64,000 nucleotides of DNA from Actinomycetospora termitidis (GCF_030286555.1 NZ_JASVWF010000010.1:124001-188000); one strand, 5' to 3'. Positions 8,885-17,624 are shown, numbered from the stretch's first letter. Notes: generated by a model not told the origin, from the sequence alone. Made by a program: numbers and translations.

Positions 8885-9904
8885 GTGAGTTCGCTGGGTC
8901 CTCCGAGGCCGGACGACACCTGGTCGGCGGCTCCTCGACCCGACACACCGCCTCCCGGGGGTGAAGCCGCGCGCATCCGGGTGACCCGGGAGGTCGTTGG
9001 ATCCGGCGTGGGGCAGACGGGCGGGGTCACGACGGCGGGTCGGCAGGCCGCGCCGTCGCCGACCCGGCTGCGCCTGGTCCTCGCCGCCGTCCTCGCGGGC
9101 GCCGTCCTCGCCGTCCCGCCGTTCCTGGCGCAGGGCCACGGGCCCGCGCCGGACCCGGTGCGCGCCCGGGCGCAGGTGGTCACCGCCGGGGCGCCACCGA
9201 CCACCGCCGCCCGCGTCGACCCCCTGGCCGCCGGGCGGGCCCTCGCCGCCCTGCCCGCCACCGGGAAGGGCGTGTTCGACTCCGCGACCGGCGACTTCGC
9301 GTCGCACTTCGACGACGTCGGGGACTCCGACCAGACCCAGGGCGGCGCCCGCCCGCGCGTGGTGGCGGGCCCCGCGATGCGCTTCGCCCTGCCCGGCGGC
9401 GGCCGGCGCTCCGAGGTGCTCCCCCGCACGCCCGAGTACCGCGAGGGCGACGACGTGTGGGTGCACGACGTCAGCGCCCTGCACGGGCTGCCGACCGGGA
9501 CCTCGACCTGGCAGCTGATCCTGCAGTGGCACCAGCGGGCGAACTCCGGCTCGCCACCGGTCGCCCTGGAGGCCGGGGGCGGCCGGCTGCGCCTGGCGAA
9601 CGTCGGCGGGGACCAGCAGGACCTCGGCCCGCTGCGCCCGGACGACCGGCTCGACGTCGTCCTGCACGTGCACTTCTCGCGCTCCGCCGCGAAGGCCGTG
9701 ATCGACGTGTGGCGCGACGGGAAGGCGGTCCTGCGCGACTACCACCCGCCGCGGGGCACGCTCCTCGACGGGGCGGACTACCTGAAGCTCGGCCTCTACC
9801 GCGACCCGTCCATCGCGCAGGACTCGGCGATGACGACGACGCGCCTGGTTGCGGGCCCCACCGCGGAGTCGATCAACGTGCAGGGCATCACGCCGGGCCG
9901 GTGA
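8885..9904 (+). CDS. Secreted/anchored polysaccharide lyase-like protein
   Basis: A 339-residue protein with one hydrophobic N-terminal segment (LRLVLAAVLAGAVLAVPPFLA, about 61-81), then a low-complexity linker and a C-terminal jelly-roll region. Features such as EYREGDDVWVHD, TWQLILQWHQR, DVVLHVHFS and YLKLGLYRD match the heparin-lyase-I-like polysaccharide lyase fold (PF14099 type), which cleaves uronate-containing glycans outside the cell. Substrate is unknown and catalytic residues are not assigned. The GTG start at 8885 sits too close to a GGAGG; GTG at 8981 or 9008 are alternatives, all upstream of the hydrophobic segment. Its stop is 1 bp from the stop of the convergent response regulator. 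Confidence 0.7.
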   Translation: MSSLGPPRPDDTWSAAPRPDTPPPGGEAARIRVTREVVGSGVGQTGGVTTAGRQAAPSPTRLRLVLAAVLAGAVLAVPPFLAQGHGPAPDPVRARAQVVTAGAPPTTAARVDPLAAGRALAALPATGKGVFDSATGDFASHFDDVGDSDQTQGGARPRVVAGPAMRFALPGGGRRSEVLPRTPEYREGDDVWVHDVSALHGLPTGTSTWQLILQWHQRANSGSPPVALEAGGGRLRLANVGGDQQDLGPLRPDDRLDVVLHVHFSRSAAKAVIDVWRDGKAVLRDYHPPRGTLLDGADYLKLGLYRDPSIAQDSAMTTTRLVAGPTAESINVQGITPGR

Positions 9905-9905
9905 C

Positions 9906-10592
9906 TCAGGCGTCCGCGCGCAGGACGTAGCCGACGCCGCGCACGGTGTGGATCAGGCGCGGCTCGCCGTCGGCCTCGGTCTTGCGGCGCAGGTACCCGA
10001 TGTACACCTCGAGCGCGTTCCCCGTCGTCGGGAAGTCGTAGCCCCACACCTCCTCGAGGATCCGGCTGCGGGTGAGCACCCGGCGCGGGTTGGAGATCAG
10101 CAGCTCGAGCAGGCTGAACTCGGTGCGGGTCAGGGTGATCGGCCGGTCACCGCGCCGGACCTCGCGGGTCGCGGGGTCGAGCGAGAGGTCGGCGAAGGTC
10201 AGCGGGTCGGGCGTGTCGTCACGCTCCTCCGGGGAGGTGCGCCGCAGCAGGGCGCGCAGCCGCGCGAGGAGCTCCTCGAGCGCGAACGGCTTGGCCAGGT
10301 AGTCGTCGGCGCCGGCGTCGAGGCCCGCGACCCGGTCCGAGACGGCCTCGCGGGCGGTCAGCACGAGGACGGGCAGGTCGTCGCCCGCGCTGCGCAGCCG
10401 CCGGCACACCTCGAGCCCGTCGAGGCGGGGCATCATGACGTCGAGCACCAGCGCGTCCGGGCGCTGGGTCGAGATCGCGTCCAGGGCCTGCTGGCCATCG
10501 GTCGCGAGCTCGACCTGGTAGCCGTTGAACGCCAGGGACCGGCGCAGCGAGTCGCGCACGGCCCGGTCGTCGTCCACGACGAGGATCCGCAT
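9906..10592 (-). CDS. mprA: OmpR-family response regulator (MprA-like)
   Basis: A 228-residue regulator. The receiver domain (1-120) has the acidic pair Asp7/Asp8, phospho-acceptor Asp51 (ALVLDVMMP), the conserved Thr (VLTARE) and Lys ([14 protein letters not shown]). A winged-helix DNA-binding domain follows at about 130-226 ([27 protein letters not shown]). It is the expected partner of the MprB-like kinase at 7184 and, by analogy with mycobacteria, controls pepD and envelope-stress genes. It is alone on its strand, with a convergent polysaccharide lyase-like gene downstream and a separate minus-strand gene upstream. Confidence 0.88.
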   Translation of the reverse strand: MRILVVDDDRAVRDSLRRSLAFNGYQVELATDGQQALDAISTQRPDALVLDVMMPRLDGLEVCRRLRSAGDDLPVLVLTAREAVSDRVAGLDAGADDYLAKPFALEELLARLRALLRRTSPEERDDTPDPLTFADLSLDPATREVRRGDRPITLTRTEFSLLELLISNPRRVLTRSRILEEVWGYDFPTTGNALEVYIGYLRRKTEADGEPRLIHTVRGVGYVLRADA

Positions 10593-10640
10593 GGGCCCAC
10601 TATGGGCCGACGGCCTGAGAGGTACCTGAGGTGGCTGCGC

Positions 10641-11210
10641 CTAGAACTCGACGCGGGCCAGCCCCACGACCTCGGCGCGCCAGTCCGCGTACGCCTTGCC
10701 GATCGCGGCGTCGTCCGAGCCCTGCTCGCCGGGCCCGCTCGGGCCGGTGCCCGTGACCTTGGCGGCGATCTGCTCGGCGGTCCAGGTCGAGTTCGCGACG
10801 CGGACGGTGAGACGGTCCGGGGCGCGCTCGGCGCGCAGGGCGTGGGCCAGCACCCGCAGCATGGCGGCGCGGGCGTCGGCGTCGTCCGGGGCGTCCACGT
10901 CGACGTTCGTCTGGCCGCCGACGAGCATGACGTTCGCCTCCGGCGCGAGCGTCGGCAGCACGGTGGCCGCCGCGCGGAACCGCGAGAGCATCCCCTGCGT
11001 GAGGAACTGCTCGACCTTCGCGACGACGCTGCCCTCGGTCGGGGTCATCGCCACCGGCAGCTGCACGTAGCCGTCGAACGTCTTCCCGGTCACGGCCTCG
11101 CCGAGCTGCCCCGGGTCGTCCACCACGACGGTCTCGGCCCCCGCCGCCTTCACCGCCGCCGCCACCTGCTCGAGCCGCTCGCCGCCACCGGTCACCAGCA
11201 CCGTCGTCAT
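10641..11210 (-). CDS. Rossmann-fold short-chain dehydrogenase-like hypothetical
   Basis: A 189-residue protein beginning MTTVLVTGGGERL, a glycine-rich nucleotide-binding start of SDR type, with a central GYVQLPVAMTP and a late NSTWTAEQIAAKV. The classical Tyr-x-x-x-Lys pair is not visible and the protein is shorter than a normal SDR (about 250), so it may bind a nucleotide without dehydrogenase activity. Standalone between the mprA-like and WYL-regulator genes, on the same strand as both. No function is claimed. Confidence 0.6.
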   Translation of the reverse strand: MTTVLVTGGGERLEQVAAAVKAAGAETVVVDDPGQLGEAVTGKTFDGYVQLPVAMTPTEGSVVAKVEQFLTQGMLSRFRAAATVLPTLAPEANVMLVGGQTNVDVDAPDDADARAAMLRVLAHALRAERAPDRLTVRVANSTWTAEQIAAKVTGTGPSGPGEQGSDDAAIGKAYADWRAEVVGLARVEF

Positions 11211-11260
11211 GGGCGAACCCTAACCAGCGGACGCCCGGTCCGGGCAGGGATGAGATCGGT

Positions 11261-12208
11261 TCAGCACGACGGCCCGTAGAGCGCCACCACCTCGGCCGCC
11301 CGGGCGGCCATCTCCGCGCGCACGTCGACCGGACCGAGCACCTCCACCGCGGCCCCGAACCCGAGCAGCGCTCCGACCGCGGCGCCCGCGGACCGGAACG
11401 GCAGGTCGAGCGCGTCCACGGCCTCGCGCGGGTCGTCGACGAGCTGCGGCGCGACCACCCGCAGCAGCCGGTCGCGCCAGTCGGGCACCACCCGCACGCG
11501 CACGTCGACGGCCTCGGGGGCCGCCTCCAGCCGGTCCCGCAGGTCGGCCCACACCTCCTCCAGGCCCCGCTCGTCCGGACGGCGGGCCGGCACACCGGTC
11601 GCCTCGGCCTCCTGCACCCGGTCCACGCGGAACATCCGCGGCGAGCCCCGCCGCGCGGCGATCAGATACCAGGTGCCGGCCTTGCTGACGAGGCCGTAGG
11701 GGTCGACGGTCGACGTGCTGACCGTGCCCGTGGACGCCGAGCGGTACCGCATCCGGACGCGCTCGTCGACCGCGACCGCCCGCTCCAGGACGCCCAACGC
11801 CGGCGGTGCCGCGGTCGGTCGGCGCCACGCGTGCTGCTCGACGATCACGGTGCGGCGCGCCTGCGTGATCCCGGGCCGCCGGGCCTCGGGGATGGCCGCG
11901 AGCAGCTTGCGCACCGCGGACGCGAGCTCCCGGCCGAGCGCCCCCGCGCGGTCGTCCGTCAGCGCCAGCAGCGCCCGCATCTCGGTGTCCGTCAACCCGG
12001 AGACGTCGGTGCGGAACCCGGGCATCAGCACGACCCCGCCGAGCCGTCCGCGCTCCGCGTACACCGGCACCCCGGCCGACGAGAGCGCCTCCACGTCGCG
12101 CGCCACCGTGCGCGTGGACACCTCGAGACGCCGCGCGATCTCCGGGGCGGACAGACGGCCGTGGGCCTGCAGGAGCAGCAGGGTCGCGAGCAGCCGATCG
12201 GAGCGCAT
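11261..12208 (-). CDS. WYL-domain HTH transcriptional regulator
   Basis: A 315-residue YafY/PafC-type regulator. An N-terminal helix-turn-helix at about 5-60 (LLLLQAHGRLSAPEIARRLEVSTRT is its helix pair) is followed by a WYL domain, in which TWYLIA near residue 180 and FRVDRVQ give the ligand-binding signature, and by a C-terminal WCX-like extension. WYL proteins often sense nucleic acids and regulate DNA-repair genes. This one is divergent from an AlkA-like DNA glycosylase (starts 65 bp apart), which fits that role. TGTCG/CGACA half-sites lie between the two genes. Confidence 0.85.
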   Translation of the reverse strand: MRSDRLLATLLLLQAHGRLSAPEIARRLEVSTRTVARDVEALSSAGVPVYAERGRLGGVVLMPGFRTDVSGLTDTEMRALLALTDDRAGALGRELASAVRKLLAAIPEARRPGITQARRTVIVEQHAWRRPTAAPPALGVLERAVAVDERVRMRYRSASTGTVSTSTVDPYGLVSKAGTWYLIAARRGSPRMFRVDRVQEAEATGVPARRPDERGLEEVWADLRDRLEAAPEAVDVRVRVVPDWRDRLLRVVAPQLVDDPREAVDALDLPFRSAGAAVGALLGFGAAVEVLGPVDVRAEMAARAAEVVALYGPSC

Positions 12209-12220
12209 GGTGGGAGAGAT

Positions 12221-12248
12221 TGTCGCAGAATCACGACAGCACGTGTCG
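12221..12248. promoter_or_regulatory. Candidate WYL-regulator operator (TGTCG half-sites)
   Basis: Three half-sites, TGTCG at 12221-12225, CGACA at 12234-12238 and TGTCG at 12244-12248, form two overlapping inverted repeats in the 65-bp gap between the divergent regulator and DNA glycosylase genes. Assignment to the WYL protein is inference from position. Confidence 0.35.
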
Positions 12249-12273
12249 GGTATCGAGGCGCATCGTTCCGCCC

Positions 12274-13200
12274 ATGACCAGCACCCACCCCGACGTCAGC
12301 AGTGCGGCCATGCTGACACCGGACGTCACGATCTCCACCAGCTCGATCCGCCCCGACGGCCCGTTCTCGCTCACGGCCGCGCGGTCGTCCGTGATGCGGT
12401 GGGCGCCGGTCGCGCGCCACGCCGGTCCCGACGACGGGGGCCCGCTCGTCCTCGGCGCGATCGCCGACGACGACCTCGCACCCCTCGCCGTCACCGTCGA
12501 CCAGGACCGGCCCGACGGCCCGGTGACGATCGGGACGGTCGGCACCGGCTCGCCGGATCGGGCCCTCGCCCAGGCCGCGCGCATCCTGTCGCTCGACCGT
12601 TCCGGCGCCGGGCTCGACGACGTCGCGCGCCGCGATCCCGCCGTCGGGACGGTCCTGGCCGCGCACCCCGGACGGCGGCCGGTGCTGTTCCCCTCGGTCT
12701 ACGAGGCGGCCGCGTGGGCGGTGATCTCGCCGCGCGTCGGGAAGGCGCAGGCCGCCACGCTCACCCGAGGGATCGCGGCCGATCACGGCACCCGGCTCGC
12801 CGGGGTGGACTGCTTCCCGTCGCCGGCCACGCTGCTCCGGGTCGAGGAGATTCCCGGGCTGCCGGCCGAGAAGGTCCGCCGGCTGCACGGGGTGGCCCGG
12901 GCGGCGCTCGACGGCGACCTCGACGTCGAGCGCCTCCGCGCCCTCGGACCCGTCGGCGCCCGGGCGGCGCTGCGCCGGGTGCGTGGGATCGGGGAGTTCT
13001 GGTCGTCCGGGATCTGGCTGCGCGCGTGCGGGGTCGTCGACGAGTGGCCCGACGAACCGCGGGCCACCGCCGCGCTCGCCCGGCTCCACGGCCGGGACCC
13101 CGCCGACTACGCGGACCCCGCGGTCCTCGCGGCGGCCCTCGCACCCCTCGCGCCCTACCGCACCTGGATCGCGTTCCTGCTCCGCATCACGAACAGCTGA
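12274..13200 (+). CDS. DNA-3-methyladenine glycosylase II-like (AlkA/HhH-GPD)
   Basis: A 308-residue base-excision repair glycosylase candidate. The C-terminal half holds the helix-hairpin-helix (VRGIGEFWSSGIWLRA) and the Asp-containing stretch VVDEWPDEPRA, where the family's catalytic Asp is expected. The segment FPSVYEAAAWAVISPRVGKAQA is the usual helical entry of the HhH-GPD domain. It would excise alkylated bases such as 3-methyladenine from DNA. The N-terminal 110 residues resemble the AlkA-type N domain. Start ATG at 12274; regulation by the divergent WYL protein is likely. Confidence 0.8.
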   Translation: MTSTHPDVSSAAMLTPDVTISTSSIRPDGPFSLTAARSSVMRWAPVARHAGPDDGGPLVLGAIADDDLAPLAVTVDQDRPDGPVTIGTVGTGSPDRALAQAARILSLDRSGAGLDDVARRDPAVGTVLAAHPGRRPVLFPSVYEAAAWAVISPRVGKAQAATLTRGIAADHGTRLAGVDCFPSPATLLRVEEIPGLPAEKVRRLHGVARAALDGDLDVERLRALGPVGARAALRRVRGIGEFWSSGIWLRACGVVDEWPDEPRATAALARLHGRDPADYADPAVLAAALAPLAPYRTWIAFLLRITNS

Positions 13201-13205
13201 GCCGG

Positions 13206-14093
13206 TCAGTCGGCCAGTCTGACCGCCTCCAGCAGCGAGACCCCACCCATCAGGTCGGCGACCTCGTCGTCGAGCGGGCGGCGGTAGGCGACGGCGAGGT
13301 CACGGGCGCTCGCCCCGAGGGTCTTCCACCCGAGTTCGGCGAGGTGTGCCTCCGGGGTGCGCTCACGGGGCTCGAGGTAGATCAGGTCGGCGACGTCGAC
13401 GCCGAACACCTTGCCCATCTCGGCGAAGCGGGGATGGTCGGCGAAGTGGTCGGCCGCGAGGGCGAAGTGCTCGACGGCGACCCGGCTGCCCGGGGCGGAC
13501 AGGGTCTGCAGCCGGTCGAAGAGCAGGGTCTCGGCCTCGGCCGGCAGGTACGGCAGGAGTCCCTCCGCCAGCCAGGCGGTGGGCTGCGCCGGGTCGAACC
13601 CGGCGGCAGTGAGGGCCGCGGGCCAGTCGTCGCGGAGGTCGACGGCCACCGGGACACGGCGCGTCGTGGTCGTCGCCCGCTCCGCGTCGAGGACCTCGTC
13701 CTTGAACTGCAGGACGGCCTCCTGGTCGACCTCGTACACCGTGACGTCGCCCGGCCAGGCGAGGCGGAAAGCCCGGGCGTCGAGGCCGGCGGCGAGCAGG
13801 ACGACCTGCCGCACCCCGTCACCCGCCGCGGCGCGGAAGAACTCGTCGAAGAACCGGGAACGCACGCCCATGTAGGTCGACATCGTGTTCCAGAGGGCCT
13901 CGGAGTCGGCGTCCGCGGACGGCGTCCCGGGGAGCTTGACGTCGAGTCCGGCACGGTCGACGAAGGCCTGCGCGTACGGATCCTCGACGAGTGGCTCGTC
14001 GTGCCTGCTCTCCACCGCGCGCGCTGCGGCGACGCCCAGCGCCGTCGCGCCGACGCTCGTCGTGATGTCCCACCGGTCCCCGTCGGTTCGCAT
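13206..14093 (-). CDS. SAM-dependent methyltransferase, TIGR00027 / LCMT-like family
   Basis: A 295-residue protein of the leucine carboxyl methyltransferase-like family that is expanded in mycobacteria and relatives. Diagnostic segments are the N-terminal TTSVGATALGVAAARA, EDPYAQAFVDRAG, the SAM-binding QVVLLAAGLDARAFRL, YEVDQEAVLQFK and TAWLAEGLLPYL. The substrate is unknown for most members; O-methylation of a carboxyl or hydroxyl group is assumed. It is convergent with the DNA glycosylase (5 bp between stops) and divergent from the NTF2-like gene at 14203. Confidence 0.88.
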   Translation of the reverse strand: MRTDGDRWDITTSVGATALGVAAARAVESRHDEPLVEDPYAQAFVDRAGLDVKLPGTPSADADSEALWNTMSTYMGVRSRFFDEFFRAAAGDGVRQVVLLAAGLDARAFRLAWPGDVTVYEVDQEAVLQFKDEVLDAERATTTTRRVPVAVDLRDDWPAALTAAGFDPAQPTAWLAEGLLPYLPAEAETLLFDRLQTLSAPGSRVAVEHFALAADHFADHPRFAEMGKVFGVDVADLIYLEPRERTPEAHLAELGWKTLGASARDLAVAYRRPLDDEVADLMGGVSLLEAVRLAD

Positions 14094-14110
14094 GCCTAAC
14101 GATTACCCGT

Positions 14111-14132
14111 TGTCCGCAACCGGAAGCGGACA
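14111..14132. promoter_or_regulatory. Short inverted repeat in divergent promoter region
   Basis: TGTCCGC at 14111-14117 and GCGGACA at 14126-14132 form a perfect 7-bp inverted repeat with an 8-nt spacer, in the 109-bp region between the divergent methyltransferase and NTF2-like genes. It could be an operator; no regulator is identified. Confidence 0.35.
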
Positions 14133-14202
14133 GTGAGGATCAGGTCACACTCCGGCACGACGACGTCGTCCCGCGACGACGGCCGTGCGGCAGGCTGCCC
14201 CC

Positions 14203-14601
14203 ATGACACTCGCGGAGACCCTCGACCGGTGGCACGACATGGTGGCCCGCCGCGACATGACCGACCTCCCGGAGATCGTCCACCCGGACGCCGTCTTCCG
14301 GTCCCCGGTCGCGCACACGCCCTACCCGACGCGCGACGCGGTGGTCCTCGCGCTGCGCACGGTCCTCACCGTCTTCGAGGACTTCCGCTACCACCGCACG
14401 TTCCGCGAGGGCCACGACGCGGTGCTGGAGTTCTCTGCGCGGGTGAACGGCAAGGACCTCAGGGGCGTGGACCTGATCCGCGTGGACGACGACGGGTTGA
14501 TCACCGAGTTCGAGGTCATGGTGCGCCCGCTGTCCGGGCTCCAGGCGCTCGGCGAGGAGATGGGTCGCCGGATCGGGGCACAGCTCAAGGACCTCGCCTG
14601 A
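14203..14601 (+). CDS. NTF2/SnoaL-like protein
   Basis: A 132-residue alpha+beta cone-fold protein typical of the NTF2-like superfamily: an N-terminal helix (LAETLDRWHDMVARRDM), then IVHPDAVFRSPVAHTPYPT and a C-terminal sheet (LEFSARVNGKDLRGVDLIRVDDDGLI is spread over two strands). Members are ligand-binding proteins, cyclases or isomerases, so function cannot be assigned. ATG at 14203 was preferred over GTG at 14185 since MTLAETL matches the usual length. It may be co-transcribed with the methyltransferase 10 bp downstream. Confidence 0.75.
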   Translation: MTLAETLDRWHDMVARRDMTDLPEIVHPDAVFRSPVAHTPYPTRDAVVLALRTVLTVFEDFRYHRTFREGHDAVLEFSARVNGKDLRGVDLIRVDDDGLITEFEVMVRPLSGLQALGEEMGRRIGAQLKDLA

Positions 14602-14611
14602 TCCTCGGGCG

Positions 14612-15097
14612 ATGAGTTCCCGGCCGACACGCGGTCCAGGGAGCATGACCCTCTCGCCGCGCCTGGCCGCGATCGTCGACGCCCTGCCGCTGGACTCGAC
14701 ATCCCGTGTCCTGGAGATCGGCTGCGGGCCCGGCGCCGCCGCTCGCGAGGTCGCACGCCGGGTGCGGCACGTCCTCGCGATCGACCGCTCCCCGGCCGCG
14801 GTCCGCCGGGCGACGGCGGCGGGTGCCGCCGAGATCGCGGCCGGGCGGCTCTCGGTCCGGTGCGTGGCGATCGAGGACCTCGCGCTCGATCCGCACGACG
14901 AGCCGTTCGACCTCGCGTTCGCGGTCCGGGTGGGCGTGCTCGACGGGCGGCACCCGGCGGACCGCGCGCTCACGGCGATCGCCGCGGCGTTGCGGCCCGG
15001 AGGACGACTGGTCGTCGACGGCGTCGAGCGGGTCTCGGGCGTCGTCGCCGCACCACGAGAAGGGCATGACGTGGAAGCCAGGTCGTCGGGCCCGTGA
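14612..15097 (+). CDS. Small class I SAM-dependent methyltransferase
   Basis: A 161-residue, minimal methyltransferase. VLEIGCGPGAAAREVA is motif I, VLAIDRS is motif II, and FDLAFAVRVGVLDGRH with LRPGGRLVVDG are the later motifs. It is shorter than most of the family (about 200-250) and ends soon after strand 5, so it may be naturally short or recently truncated. ATG at 14645 is an alternative start. Substrate unknown. It lies 10 bp after the NTF2-like gene and 81 bp before the phosphatase gene. Confidence 0.7.
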   Translation: MSSRPTRGPGSMTLSPRLAAIVDALPLDSTSRVLEIGCGPGAAAREVARRVRHVLAIDRSPAAVRRATAAGAAEIAAGRLSVRCVAIEDLALDPHDEPFDLAFAVRVGVLDGRHPADRALTAIAAALRPGGRLVVDGVERVSGVVAAPREGHDVEARSSGP

Positions 15098-15178
15098 GCG
15101 GCGACGCCCGCGACGGGTGAGGCGGGGACGACGATCCGCGCCGGGCGGCGGATGCCTAGGATCGCGCGCGGGAGGAGC

Positions 15179-16960
15179 ATGCGCGCCGAGCACCACCGTG
15201 GGGAGAGCACCGGGGACGTCGACGTCCTCGGCGACCCCGCGCGCCTGCGATCGCTGCACGAGTCCGGGCTGTCCGCGGAGGCGGACGCACTGCTGGACGA
15301 GATCGCCGAGCGGGTCCGTCGGCTGCTCGGGGTGCCCGTGGGCCTGGTCTCCCTGGTCGACCCGGACGGACAGTCCTTCCCCGGCCAGGCCGGCCTGCCC
15401 GAGCCCTGGTCCGACGAGCGCCGCACACCGTTGAGCCACTCGTTCTGCCGGCACGTCGTCGTCACGGCCGAGCCCCTCGTCGTCGTCGACGCCCGCGAGG
15501 ACGCCCGCGTGCACGAGAACCTCGCCGTCCCGGACCTGTCCGTGATCGCGTACGCCGGCATGCCGCTCACCGACGGCGACGGGAACGTTCTCGGATCGCT
15601 GTGCGCCATCGACGACCGCCCGCGGGAGTGGACGGCGCACGAGCTCGACCTGCTCGCCGGACTCGCCGCGGGCTGCTCGGCCGAGCTCCGGGTGCGGCTC
15701 GCCGTGGTCCAGGCCCGCCGGGAGCGCGAGCGGCGGGACCTCGTCGAGCGGGACCTCAACGCGTCGTTCGACCGCAGCCAGTCCCTGCTGCGGGCCTCGC
15801 AGGCGTTCACGGACGCCGCCGGCCTCGCCGACGTCCGTGGTCGCCTGGGCGAGCTGCTGGCGCGGACGCTCGAGCCCTCGTGCGTGCGGGTCGCCATCCT
15901 CGACGGGAACGGCACCTACCGGCTGTCCGACGGCGAGGAGCTGCCGTGGGACTGGTCCGGGACGGCGGACGGCGAGGAGCTCCTCGTCGTCGGGAGGCAG
16001 GACGGTTCCGACGACGGGTTCTCCGCCTGGCTCGCCCGCGAGGACGCGCGGGTGGCCCTCGTCGTGCGCCTGCGGGAGGGCGGCGAGCTCGGCCTGATGG
16101 TGGTCGGCTGGCCGTCCGATCCGGTGCTCGACGCCGCCGACCGGCTCTACGCCCGCACGATCGCGGGCTACGTGGCCCGGGCCGTGGCGCGGGTGCGCTT
16201 CGTCGAGCGACGCGTGACCGTCGCCCACGAGATGCAGGTCGCCATGCTCGCGCCGTTGCCCGAGGTGCCGGGCCTCGAGCTGGTCGCCCGCTACCTGCCC
16301 GCCGACGACGACGAGGACGTCGGCGGCGACTGGTACGACGTCTCGCTGCTCCCCGACCCGGACCCCGCGGCGGGCCCGGTGGTGGCGGCGTCGGTCGGCG
16401 ACGTCGTCGGGCACACCCTGGACTCCGCCATCCGCATGGGCCAGGTCCGCTCGATGCTGCGACAGGCGGCGTGGGACGTCGACGGGTCGCCCTCGGAGGT
16501 GCTCTCCGCCGTCGAACGGGCCGTCGACGGTGACGACCTGGGCCACGCCGGCACCGCCGTGCTCGCGCGGCTCCGGCACGGCGCCTCCGGGCGGTGGGAG
16601 ATGACGTGGACGAACGCCGGGCATCCACCGCCGGTCGTCGTCGAGCCGAGCGGTGTCGTCCGCGTCCTGGACGGGGTCGACCCGCTGTTCGGCTTCCCCT
16701 CCGTGGTCCGGCGGCCCCGCACCGACCACACGGTCGACCTGCCGGACGGTTGCACGGTGGTGCTGCACACCGACGGGCTGATCGAGCGGCCCGGGGAGGA
16801 CCTCGACGAGGGGGCGCGACGGCTCCGCGAGGCCCTCACCCTGCACGCCGGGCTGCCGCTGGACCGCCTCGTGGACGCCGCCATCGCGGACGTCGCCCCG
16901 GCGGCCGTCGACGACGTCGTCGTCCTCGCCATCCGGTTGGGTGCCACGGAACACGCGTGA
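15179..16960 (+). CDS. GAF-domain PP2C/SpoIIE serine phosphatase
   Basis: A 593-residue signalling phosphatase. A GAF domain at about 30-175 (GVPVGLVSLVDPDGQSF, HSFCRHVVVTAEPLVV) is followed by a second, less clear sensor region (about 190-340) and a C-terminal SpoIIE-type phosphatase at about 375-590. Metal-binding and family motifs are VGGDWYDV, VGDVVGHT, NAGHPPPVVV, HTDGLIERPG and DDVVVLAIRL. It would dephosphorylate an anti-sigma-factor antagonist in a partner-switching pathway. The ATG at 15179 has GGAGGAG just before it, with short spacing; ATG at 15152 is an alternative. The RsbW-like kinase gene follows 37 bp downstream. Confidence 0.88.
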   Translation: MRAEHHRGESTGDVDVLGDPARLRSLHESGLSAEADALLDEIAERVRRLLGVPVGLVSLVDPDGQSFPGQAGLPEPWSDERRTPLSHSFCRHVVVTAEPLVVVDAREDARVHENLAVPDLSVIAYAGMPLTDGDGNVLGSLCAIDDRPREWTAHELDLLAGLAAGCSAELRVRLAVVQARRERERRDLVERDLNASFDRSQSLLRASQAFTDAAGLADVRGRLGELLARTLEPSCVRVAILDGNGTYRLSDGEELPWDWSGTADGEELLVVGRQDGSDDGFSAWLAREDARVALVVRLREGGELGLMVVGWPSDPVLDAADRLYARTIAGYVARAVARVRFVERRVTVAHEMQVAMLAPLPEVPGLELVARYLPADDDEDVGGDWYDVSLLPDPDPAAGPVVAASVGDVVGHTLDSAIRMGQVRSMLRQAAWDVDGSPSEVLSAVERAVDGDDLGHAGTAVLARLRHGASGRWEMTWTNAGHPPPVVVEPSGVVRVLDGVDPLFGFPSVVRRPRTDHTVDLPDGCTVVLHTDGLIERPGEDLDEGARRLREALTLHAGLPLDRLVDAAIADVAPAAVDDVVVLAIRLGATEHA

Positions 16961-16997
16961 CGGGGCGTGTGGGTGGTATCCCTCTCAGCCGGTGCCC

Positions 16998-17516
16998 ATG
17001 AGCTTCGTGGGTGGAGGCGCACCCGAGGAGTACCCCATCGCACCCGAGTCACGGACCACGACGATCCCGACCGGCGGCCCGGTCTGTGACTGCGCACCCG
17101 CCGTCGACGTCCCAGGCGCACCCTCCGGCGGCTTCTGCTCGCGCGAGCCCGCGATGCCACCCGCCGTACGGACGCTCCGGCGGGGGTTGCGGGAGTGGAT
17201 GACCGACCGCGACCTCGACGACGACCTCGCCGACGCCGTGCTCCTGCTCGCCGACGAGGCCGTGACGAACGCGGTCGAGCACGCCGGCGGCGAGCGCCGC
17301 TGCACCGTCGAGGTCGTGGCGAACACCCGCGGGTGCGGGGGCGGGATCGCGGTCATGATCCGCGACGACGGGACGTGGCGGCGGCCGCCCGAGGACCCCG
17401 GTTTCCGCGGTCGCGGGGTGACGCTGATGGGTCGCCTCGCCGACCGGTCGAGCATCAGCACGTCCCCTGCCGGCACCACGGTCCGCCTGTGCTGGGCCGT
17501 CCCCTCGATGAATTGA
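16998..17516 (+). CDS. RsbW-like anti-sigma serine kinase (HATPase_c_2)
   Basis: A 172-residue GHKL-type ATP-binding protein. After a poorly conserved N terminus, the ATPase core carries the N box DEAVTNAVEHAGG at about 94-106, the G1 box MIRDDGTW and the G2-like GFRGRGVTLMGRLAD. Family members bind sigma factors or phosphorylate STAS antagonists. Position directly after the SpoIIE phosphatase suggests a kinase/phosphatase pair of one switch; no STAS antagonist or sigma factor is encoded in the window. The start at 16998 (ATG) was preferred to an upstream ATG that overlaps the phosphatase gene. Confidence 0.8.
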   Translation: MSFVGGGAPEEYPIAPESRTTTIPTGGPVCDCAPAVDVPGAPSGGFCSREPAMPPAVRTLRRGLREWMTDRDLDDDLADAVLLLADEAVTNAVEHAGGERRCTVEVVANTRGCGGGIAVMIRDDGTWRRPPEDPGFRGRGVTLMGRLADRSSISTSPAGTTVRLCWAVPSMN

Positions 17517-17624
17517 CGAAGCAACGGATTCGGACGCCCGGGCCTCGGGATCGCCACGTCCGCGCCCGGCGGTGCCGCCCGGTCACCCCTGCCGGCGCCG
17601 ACCGACCGCTACGCTGCACCACGG

